In this document: positions 1 to 4,344 of the stretch, in pieces
Layout: each line of letters starts with the position of its first letter
Position numbering within the stretch: position 1 is the stretch's first letter
From: Desulfobacterales bacterium
GTDB lineage: Bacteria; Desulfobacterota; Desulfobacteria; Desulfobacterales; 4be13
DNA: 11,957 bases
Assembly (NCBI GenBank): GCA_029934695.1
Contig: JAOZLU010000171.1
Span: forward strand, 1 to 11,957
Direction: 5' to 3'
Notes under the pieces: generated by a model
Database searches by the model: none
Told to the model about the DNA's origin: nothing
What the model saw: the letters and a program-made list of their open reading frames with translations, nothing else
Made by a program: the position numbers and the translations under genes

Positions 1-27
1 AATATCAAGCCCTGCTGTTATTTATTA

Positions 28-56
28 TTGACACACCGTTATTTTTATCCTATATT
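28..56 (+). promoter_or_regulatory. Near-consensus sigma-70 promoter
   Basis: A perfect -35 hexamer TTGACA (28-33) is followed by a 17-bp spacer and TATATT (51-56), five of six matches to the -10 consensus. Transcription would start near 63 and run rightward. The first gene downstream on this strand is the cyclophilin at 478, so the leader would be about 415 nt long, and it contains the MITE-like element and a hairpin. A second TTGACA lies at 130-135, but its best -10 (TATAGA, 155-160) has a 19-bp spacer and is weaker. The match is seen directly; activity and target are inferred. Confidence 0.5.
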
Positions 57-196
57 TTCTGAATTACCTGACAGTCATGTTCTCCTAACCTTTTGAAACT
101 GCTGGTACCGATATTTTTCGAAACAGCACTTGACATTCATTAATTTCAGCAGGTTATAGATGTATTTTGAACTTTTTGCTGTTGAGTGAATTATAT
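57..196. other. AT-rich intergenic stretch, no gene seen
   Basis: Together with the elements at 197-477 this forms a gene-free region of 477 bases. I see no convincing reading frame, RNA gene or riboswitch here. The only signal is the weaker second promoter candidate (TTGACA at 130-135, TATAGA at 155-160). Confidence 0.5.
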
Positions 197-332
197 GAAA
201 TTATGGGTGTGTCCCACCCATCATGTCATTCCGCTCATAACCGGGGGACATTTCCGGCTCTGGAATCAGTAATGACGGCAACGGTGGATTCCGGGTCGGA
301 ACTGACAGGCGGTGGGACACACCCGAAATTAT
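197..332. mobile_element. MITE-like element with 14-bp terminal inverted repeats and 8-bp target duplication
   Basis: The left end GGGTGTGTCCCACC (205-218) is the exact reverse complement of the right end GGTGGGACACACCC (311-324). Immediately outside both ends lies the same octamer, GAAATTAT (197-204 and 325-332), as expected of a target-site duplication. The element proper is 120 bp (205-324), too short for a transposase. Its interior carries further imperfect complementarity, for example GGAATC at 262-267 against GATTCC at 287-292, so a single strand can fold into a long hairpin. It is probably non-autonomous and moved in trans by a transposase outside the window. The family is not identified. 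It sits between the promoter at 28-56 and the cyclophilin gene. Confidence 0.78.
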
Positions 333-362
333 AGCATTCGGAGTTCAAAAACAGGGCTGAGT

Positions 363-401
363 GGAATTTTTGTGTTCCCCGGCATCGGGGGCAAAAATTC
401 C
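363..401 (+). repeat. Intergenic inverted repeat (hairpin)
   Basis: GGAATTTTTG (363-372) pairs perfectly with CAAAAATTCC (392-401). Inside it a second stem, CCCCG (377-381) with CGGGG (386-390), closes a GCAT loop. It lies about 77 nt before the cyclophilin start. No T-run follows on the plus strand, so an ordinary terminator is unlikely. A related sequence, ATTTTTGCACTCC, follows at 422-434 and recurs inverted at 1741-1753, which suggests a dispersed intergenic repeat. Confidence 0.5.
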
Positions 402-477
402 GTTCCGTTCCGCTCCACTCCATTTTTGCACTCCTGAGCAGATTTTTTTGACAAATAAGCGATTTACGGAGGAGTTT

Positions 478-1002
478 ATGATAGGAAAAAAATGCGATTA
501 TAAAGAAGATGCCGAGCGGTTTACGGCTGTCTTTGATACAAACCTTGGCGTTTTTGAAGCTGAACTTTATGCAAAAGAGTGTCCTGAAACGGTATGGAAT
601 TTTATCAACCTTGCAGAGGGCAGACAGGATACGGAAAAAGGAGGGAATTTTTATGACGGCCTGATTTTTCACCGGGTAATTAAGGATTTTATGATTCAGG
701 GTGGCTGTCCCCTCGGAACCGGAACCGGGGGACCGGGATACAAGTTCAAAGACGAATTTGATTCATCCTTGAAACATGACAGCGAAGGCATCCTTTCCAT
801 GGCCAACGCCGGACCGGGGACGAATGGAAGCCAGTTTTTTGTCACTCTTGCGCCGACACCTCATTTGAATAACAACCATTCGGTTTTTGGAAAAGTGATC
901 AAAGGAGCAGATGTGGTGAAAAAAATCGGCCTGACAAAAACAGATCCCGGGGACAAGCCATCGGAGCCTGTGGTGATGAACAAGGTTACGATTCAACGAT
1001 AG
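478..1002 (+). CDS. Cyclophilin-type peptidyl-prolyl cis-trans isomerase (PpiB-like)
   Basis: This 174-residue protein catalyses cis-trans isomerisation of prolyl bonds and helps protein folding. There is no signal peptide or membrane segment, so it should act in the cytoplasm. The cyclophilin core is clear: FHRVIKDFMIQGG at residues 64-76, with the catalytic arginine at R66 and substrate-pocket F71, M72 and Q74, then NGSQFFVT near 116-123 and HLNNNHSVFG at 129-138. The position of the CypA tryptophan that binds cyclosporin is H129 here, as in many bacterial cyclophilins, so weak cyclosporin binding would be expected. The frame is open back to 361, but the ATG at 478 has a strong ribosome site (GGAGGAG, 468-474), and the upstream codons lie in a hairpin and match no family sequence. 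A true start at 478 is therefore well supported. The length fits single-domain bacterial members. Confidence 0.93.
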   Translation: MIGKKCDYKEDAERFTAVFDTNLGVFEAELYAKECPETVWNFINLAEGRQDTEKGGNFYDGLIFHRVIKDFMIQGGCPLGTGTGGPGYKFKDEFDSSLKHDSEGILSMANAGPGTNGSQFFVTLAPTPHLNNNHSVFGKVIKGADVVKKIGLTKTDPGDKPSEPVVMNKVTIQR

Positions 1003-1007
1003 AATTT

Positions 1008-1039
1008 AGGAATCTGGGGATTCAGGAATTTGGAGATTC
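1008..1039. repeat. 16-bp imperfect tandem repeat after the cyclophilin gene
   Basis: AGGAATCTGGGGATTC (1008-1023) is followed directly by AGGAATTTGGAGATTC (1024-1039), identical at 14 of 16 positions. The first unit can also fold (GAATC, TGGG loop, GATTC). It fills much of the 85-bp gap between the cyclophilin and the zinc-ribbon gene. No T-run follows, so it is not an evident terminator. Confidence 0.6.
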
Positions 1040-1087
1040 ACAGCTCCGTTCCTTAATCCCTCAATTCAACAGATTAAGGACTTTATT

Positions 1088-1708
1088 ATGGAATGCCCGA
1101 AATGTGAAAGTACAGAGAGTCAGGTGACTGATTCAAAACTGATGAAAGATGAAAACATCATCCGTCGTCGTCGGAAATGTCTTGCCTGTTCAAACAGATT
1201 TACGACGTATGAGGCAACCGAAGATCATTTGCTGTCGCTTCTGATACAGGGAGATGCCAGGCGCGATGCAAGAGACAATTTGAGTACAATGTTGCTATTC
1301 ATAGCAAAAACATTAGATTCTCTGTCTGATGAAACGGAAAAGCTCAACGCAAAAATGGACAGGCCCGAAAAGAGCCAACCCGAAAAGAGCCAAGACGAAA
1401 AGAGCCAAGCCAAAAAGAGCCAAGTCAAAAAGAGCCAACCCGAAAAGAAAATTAAAGAAACGCCCATAAAGAAGGTGAAACCCGCGGAAAAACCTGCCAG
1501 GAAAAGAGTGATCAGCCGTAAAACAGCTGGATCAACAGGTTCGGAGACGGTCCTCGGGATTATCAAAAAGCACAAGAAAGGGATTGATGTCTCACAACTG
1601 AAGGCCAAGACCGGATTTAATGACAAAAAGATTCGGAACATTGTACATCGCGCGTCCAAGCAGGGCAAAATCAAAAGGATCGGCAGAGGTCTTTATGTGA
1701 TGGCATAA
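1088..1708 (+). CDS. NrdR-like zinc-ribbon protein lacking the ATP-cone, with C-terminal winged-helix-like domain
   Basis: This 206-residue protein is probably a DNA-binding regulator with unknown targets. Residues 1-45 closely follow the N-terminal zinc ribbon of the ribonucleotide reductase repressor NrdR: CPKC (C3, C6), a basic RRRR stretch (26-29), CLAC (C31, C34) and RFTTYE. In genuine NrdR of about 150 residues an ATP-cone domain follows directly; here it is absent. Instead there are helical residues 47-90, then five EKSQ/KKSQ pentapeptide repeats (93-117), a Lys- and Pro-rich linker to about 148, and a compact C-terminal domain (about 150-206) ending in GRGLYVMA, with the helix-turn-helix and wing pattern of winged-helix domains. 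The ATG at 1088 is preceded by AAGGA (1076-1080). Without the ATP-cone it should not sense ATP/dATP as NrdR does, so it should not be named NrdR. The winged-helix assignment is inferred from sequence pattern only. Confidence 0.82.
   Translation: MECPKCESTESQVTDSKLMKDENIIRRRRKCLACSNRFTTYEATEDHLLSLLIQGDARRDARDNLSTMLLFIAKTLDSLSDETEKLNAKMDRPEKSQPEKSQDEKSQAKKSQVKKSQPEKKIKETPIKKVKPAEKPARKRVISRKTAGSTGSETVLGIIKKHKKGIDVSQLKAKTGFNDKKIRNIVHRASKQGKIKRIGRGLYVMA
1364..1438 (+). repeat. Five 15-bp in-frame tandem repeats encoding (P/D/A/V)(E/K)KSQ
   Basis: The 15-bp units start at 1364, 1379, 1394, 1409 and 1424. Each ends in AAGAGCCAA and encodes KSQ after two variable residues (PE, PE, DE, AK, VK). A degenerate sixth unit (PEKK) begins at 1439. 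The first two units are identical, pointing to expansion by slippage. The array forms a charged, probably disordered linker between the zinc ribbon and the C-terminal domain. Confidence 0.9.
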
Positions 1709-1771
1709 GGGACCCGCATTACCTCATGAAAATTCGCAAAGGAGTGCAAAAATTAAGCGAAGCGGTTTTTT

Positions 1772-1803
1772 GCATCCCGCACAGGCGGGATAATGCGTTT
1801 TTT
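1772..1803 (+). terminator. Probable intrinsic terminator of the zinc-ribbon gene
   Basis: ATCCCGC (1774-1780) and GCGGGAT (1785-1791) form a 7-bp stem with an ACAG loop. Two more pairs (GC at 1772-1773 with GC at 1795-1796) are possible across a 3-nt bulge. Six T residues follow at 1798-1803. The spacing between stem and T-run is a little long, so termination may be partial. The nearest upstream gene ends at 1708. Confidence 0.5.
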
Positions 1804-1862
1804 CCGAGTTCCTAATTGGAATGAGGATTTCACAATACATTAAGGGATAATCTGCCCCTGAT

Positions 1863-1886
1863 CTCGTTCCCACGCGTGGGAACGAG
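1863..1886. repeat. Perfect 24-bp palindrome in the fumarase leader
   Basis: CTCGTTCCCACG (1863-1874) is followed without a gap by its exact reverse complement CGTGGGAACGAG (1875-1886). It lies 42 bp before the fumarase start. The arm sequence resembles the CGTTCCCACGC...GCGTGGGAACG type of short palindromic repeat that I recall from several proteobacterial genomes. An operator for a dimeric regulator is the alternative reading. No T-run follows on either strand. Confidence 0.65.
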
Positions 1887-1928
1887 GAGGGGGAAATCCC
1901 TGAAACAAACAGAAGGAGAATTGCAGGA

Positions 1929-3536
1929 ATGGCAGAGTTTGCATATCAGGAGATGTTCCCTCTGGGAGAAGACAAAACAGAATACCGCCTTTTGACAAAA
2001 GAGCATGTTTTTCCGGAATCGTTCGGAAGCGAGGAATTTTTGAAAATTTCTCCCGAGGGGCTTACGCTTCTTGCCGAACAGGCGTTCAAAGATGTGTCGC
2101 ACCTGCTGAGGCCCTCACATCTCAAGTTGCTGGCGGAGATTTCTGATGATTCGGAAAGTTCCGAAAACGACAAATATGTCGCACTTGAAATGCTGAAAAA
2201 TGCGGTGATCGCAGCTGAGAGTGAGTTTCCTATGTGCCAGGATACCGGCACGGCGATTATTATGGGCAAAAAAGGACAGCGTGTCCGGACCGGTTTTTCC
2301 GATGAAGCAATGATTGCAAAAGGTGTTTTCAACGCTTACACAAAAAATAATCTGCGATATTCCCAAAATGCGCCCCTGACCATGTATGAGGAAAAGAACA
2401 CAGGCTGTAATCTTCCCGCACAGATTGAACTCTACGCGACCGAGGGAGATGCATATAAATTTCTTTTTATGGCAAAGGGAGGCGGATCTGCAAACAAGAC
2501 CTATCTTTATCAGGAAACCAGAGCACTGCTGACACCTGAAACACTGCTGGAATTTGCGAAAGCAAAGATGAAAACGCTCGGCACGGCAGCGTGTCCGCCC
2601 TATCATCTTGCTTTCGTGGTCGGCGGCACTTCTGCTGAAATGACCCTCAAGACCGTCAAACTGGCTTCGGCAAAATACTTGGATGATCTTCCCACAAAAG
2701 GAAATGAACTCGGACACGCGTTCAGAGATGTGGAACTTGAAGCTGAACTGCTGAAAATATCGCGTGATCTCGGGCTCGGGGCCCAGTTCGGAGGGAAGCA
2801 TTTCTGTCTGGATACCCGGGTCATACGCCTGCCGAGACATGGCGCATCCTGTCCGGTCGGGATTGGCGTGAGTTGCAGCGCGGACAGGAATGTCAAGGCG
2901 AAAATAACCAAAGACGGCATTTTTCTGGAAAAGCTTGAAACCGACCCTGCAAAATACTTGCCGGAAGCAAAGGGAAGCGATGAGGGGGCTGTCCGTATTG
3001 ACCTGAACAGGCCAATGGATGATATCCGGGCGACCCTGAGCAAGTATCCGATTGCCACCCGCCTGCTGCTGACCGGGAAAATTGTGGTGGGAAGAGATAT
3101 CGCCCACGCCAAACTCAAGGAGCGAATGGACAGGGGGGAAGACCTTCCCCAATATCTGAAGGATCATATCATCTATTACGCAGGCCCGGCAAAAACCCCG
3201 GAAGGGTATCCTTCAGGGTCCTTTGGCCCCACAACTGCCGGACGTATGGATTCTTATGTGCCGCTGTTCCAGGAACACGGCGGCTCCATGGTCATGCTGG
3301 CAAAGGGAAACCGCTCAAAAATCGTTACCGAATCATGCCGGAAATATGGCGGATTTTATCTCGGTTCCATTGGCGGGCCCGCGGCCAGATTGGGGAAAGA
3401 GTGCATCACGAATATTGAAACACTTGAATATTCTGAGCTGGGTATGGAAGCCATATTCATGATCACCGTGAAGGATTTTCCGGCTTTCATTATCGTGGAC
3501 GACAAGGGGAATGATTTTTTTGAAGGGTTGTTGTAA
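1929..3536 (+). CDS. fumA: Class I fumarate hydratase, single-chain iron-sulfur type
   Basis: This 535-residue enzyme interconverts fumarate and (S)-malate in the TCA cycle in the cytoplasm, using a labile [4Fe-4S] cluster. It follows Escherichia coli FumA/FumB nearly end to end (548 residues there), with the N-terminal alpha-type and C-terminal beta-type domains in one chain. The three cluster cysteines are present: C103 (PMCQDTGTA), C222 (AACPPYH) and C316 (VSCSADRN), two positions earlier than FumA C105, C224 and C318. Other hallmarks are KGGGSANKTYLYQ (183-195), the NLRYSQNAP motif, and the C-terminal GRDIAHAKLKER, GPTTAGRMDSYV and MLAKGNRS segments. The ATG at 1929 is preceded by AAGGAG (1913-1918). 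The reading frame is intact and full length. Loss of the cluster in oxygen fits an anaerobe. The gene stands alone; its stop codon lies inside a 17-bp tandem duplication. Confidence 0.97.
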   Translation: MAEFAYQEMFPLGEDKTEYRLLTKEHVFPESFGSEEFLKISPEGLTLLAEQAFKDVSHLLRPSHLKLLAEISDDSESSENDKYVALEMLKNAVIAAESEFPMCQDTGTAIIMGKKGQRVRTGFSDEAMIAKGVFNAYTKNNLRYSQNAPLTMYEEKNTGCNLPAQIELYATEGDAYKFLFMAKGGGSANKTYLYQETRALLTPETLLEFAKAKMKTLGTAACPPYHLAFVVGGTSAEMTLKTVKLASAKYLDDLPTKGNELGHAFRDVELEAELLKISRDLGLGAQFGGKHFCLDTRVIRLPRHGASCPVGIGVSCSADRNVKAKITKDGIFLEKLETDPAKYLPEAKGSDEGAVRIDLNRPMDDIRATLSKYPIATRLLLTGKIVVGRDIAHAKLKERMDRGEDLPQYLKDHIIYYAGPAKTPEGYPSGSFGPTTAGRMDSYVPLFQEHGGSMVMLAKGNRSKIVTESCRKYGGFYLGSIGGPAARLGKECITNIETLEYSELGMEAIFMITVKDFPAFIIVDDKGNDFFEGLL

Positions 3537-3567
3537 AAAATAAGACCTCCTAAAAAATAAGACCTCC
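3534..3567. repeat. 17-bp exact tandem duplication spanning the fumarase stop codon
   Basis: TAAAAAATAAGACCTCC occurs at 3534-3550 and again, directly abutting, at 3551-3567. The first TAA is the fumarase stop codon. The second copy supplies the left arm of the hairpin at 3560-3592. Replication slippage is the simplest origin. Confidence 0.9.
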
Positions 3568-3592
3568 GAGGTTTTAAAAACCTCGGAGGTCT
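3560..3592. terminator. Perfect 16-bp hairpin between fumarase and the toxin-antitoxin pair
   Basis: AGACCTCCGAGGTTTT (3560-3575) and AAAACCTCGGAGGTCT (3577-3592) are exact reverse complements separated by one base. The RNA would form a strong stem with an A/U-rich top. It lies 24 nt after the fumarase stop and 13 nt before the antitoxin start. No T-run follows, so it may act as a processing or mRNA-stabilising structure rather than a classic terminator. The palindrome type is a common intergenic repeat in diverse bacteria as I recall it. Its right arm touches the antitoxin ribosome site (GAGG, 3593-3596), so it could also influence translation. Confidence 0.5.
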
Positions 3593-3605
3593 GAGGTAAA
3601 TAATA

Positions 3606-3824
3606 ATGACAAATCTTCTTGAACAGGCATTTGAAAAAGCTTCAGAATTGCCACAGACAGAGCAGAACATACTTGGTAAATGGTTGCTTGAGGAACTTGC
3701 ATCTGAAAAAAAATGGAACAGGCTTTTTGCCAACTCACAGGATTTATTAGGCCAGCTTGCAGATGAAGCTCTTGCGGAATTTGAACAGGGTAAAACAGAA
3801 TTGCTGGAACCTGAGAAGCTGTGA
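3606..3824 (+). CDS. Putative type II antitoxin, partner of a RelE-like toxin
   Basis: This 72-residue acidic, helical protein runs from MTNLLEQAFEKASELPQTEQ through a Leu- and Glu-rich middle to ADEALAEFEQGKTELLEPEKL. The pattern (LEQAF..AS.LP..EQ, then W...FA.SQ..L..LADEAL.E...G.T..L.P..L) is that of a family of small proteins regularly found directly before RelE/ParE-like toxins and regarded as their antitoxins. It should bind and neutralise the toxin, and such proteins often repress their own operon. The ATG at 3606 has GAGG at 3593-3596 as its ribosome site. Its stop codon overlaps the toxin GTG start by 4 bp (GTGA, 3821-3824), typical of translational coupling. No obvious DNA-binding motif is visible. 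Confidence 0.75.
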   Translation: MTNLLEQAFEKASELPQTEQNILGKWLLEELASEKKWNRLFANSQDLLGQLADEALAEFEQGKTELLEPEKL

Positions 3825-4092
3825 TTATTTCCCATACGACAGAACAATTTCGCAAATCATTTGTAAAACTGCCGGAAAATATAAAAAACAGACAAGAAAT
3901 GCTTATAAACAATTCCGTGAGGACCCTTATCATCCGAGTCTTCATTTCAAGAAAGTTCATCAGGAAAAGCCTGTTTATTCCGCCAGAATCAGCGATAATT
4001 ACAGGACTGTCGGAGCAAAGAAAGGAAACACGCTTATCTGGTTCTGGATAGGTCCGCATTCTGAATATGAGAGGCTGTTATATCGTTTATAA
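3821..4092 (+). pseudogene. RelE/ParE-like toxin split by a -1 frameshift at an A AAA AAC heptamer
   Basis: The N-terminal part is read from GTG 3821 (VIISHTTEQFRKSFVKLPENIK) and the C-terminal part from the -1 frame (KQTRNAYKQFREDPYHPS and onward to YERLLYRL, stop 4090-4092). Joined, they give a normal 90-residue RelE/StbE-type toxin: FRKSFVKLP helix, HPSLHFKKV, a YSARISDNYRTVG strand pair, and a C-terminal WFWIGPHSEYERLL. The frame change falls on A AAA AAC (3883-3889), in phase with the upstream codons ATA AAA AAC, so a -1 slip restores the full protein. Three explanations fit: loss of one A from a run of seven (an inactive pseudogene), programmed -1 frameshifting, or a base-calling error in the A-run. 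Without the shift the upstream frame continues as unrelated sequence to a stop at 4049-4051. No clear stimulatory stem-loop was seen just downstream. An intact antitoxin beside a dead toxin would be a decaying module. Confidence 0.75.
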
Positions 4093-4101
4093 AAAAGCCT
4101 G

Positions 4102-4151
4102 CCCCGACATTGTCGGCGGACGAACGGGGTGATCAGAGTGCAAAGCTTTGC
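4102..4151. repeat. Short palindromes in the gap after the toxin
   Basis: CCGACA and TGTCGG (4104-4109, 4111-4116) form a small stem. Alternatively CCCCG (4102-4106) pairs with CGGGG (4125-4129). A perfect palindrome GCAAAGCTTTGC lies at 4140-4151. None is followed by a T-run. No gene is visible between 4093 and 4344. Confidence 0.4.
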
Positions 4152-4185
4152 TTTGTGTGTGCCTGGACAAAAGTATGAAACTGAA

Positions 4186-4302
4186 CAATTTTTCTGATTA
4201 TAACGGTTTTAGGGGAGGCCCGTGAACGTGAACCCCCCCCCGTGCATGTTCCGTTCACGGGCACGGGGGATCCCCTATAATCCGTTATAATCAGCAATTT
4301 TT
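4186..4302. mobile_element. Second MITE-like element with 13-bp terminal inverted repeats and 8-bp target duplication
   Basis: CTGATTATAACGG (4194-4206) is the exact reverse complement of CCGTTATAATCAG (4282-4294). The complementarity resumes after a short mismatch (TAGGGGA at 4210-4216 with TCCCCTA at 4271-4277). Abutting both ends is the same octamer, CAATTTTT (4186-4193 and 4295-4302), consistent with a target-site duplication. The element is 101 bp (4194-4294) and non-coding. Its core holds a run of nine C (4233-4241) and two competing GC-rich stems. The ends differ from the element at 205-324, but the duplication length is the same. It ends 50 bp before the oxidoreductase start. The transposase family is not identified; the T-rich octamer makes the duplication slightly less decisive than the first. 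Confidence 0.72.
4254..4281 (+). promoter_or_regulatory. Possible promoter for the pyruvate:ferredoxin oxidoreductase inside the mobile element
   Basis: A perfect TATAAT lies at 4276-4281, with TTCACG (4254-4259; four of six matches to TTGACA) 16 bp upstream. A second perfect TATAAT follows at 4286-4291 but lacks a good -35. Transcription would begin near 4288, giving a leader of under 60 nt. If used, the right end of the MITE-like element supplies the promoter. This is a sequence match only. Confidence 0.35.
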
Positions 4303-4344
4303 TAATTGATTTTAAAAATTTAACAACCATGAAGGAGTCAATAC

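Noticed and set aside
448..453. TTGACA just before the cyclophilin start as a promoter
   Set aside because: No -10-like hexamer lies 16-18 bp downstream; that position is the ribosome site.
361..477. N-terminal extension of the cyclophilin frame starting at GTG 361
   Set aside because: It lies in an intergenic hairpin, resembles no cyclophilin N-terminus, and the ATG at 478 has an excellent ribosome site.
1088..1708. Genuine NrdR repressor
   Set aside because: The ATP-cone domain that defines NrdR function is absent; only the zinc ribbon matches.
2115..3167. Long minus-strand open frame opposite fumarase
   Set aside because: It is a shadow of a fully conserved fumarase; the Cys/Arg/Phe-rich translation matches no family pattern.
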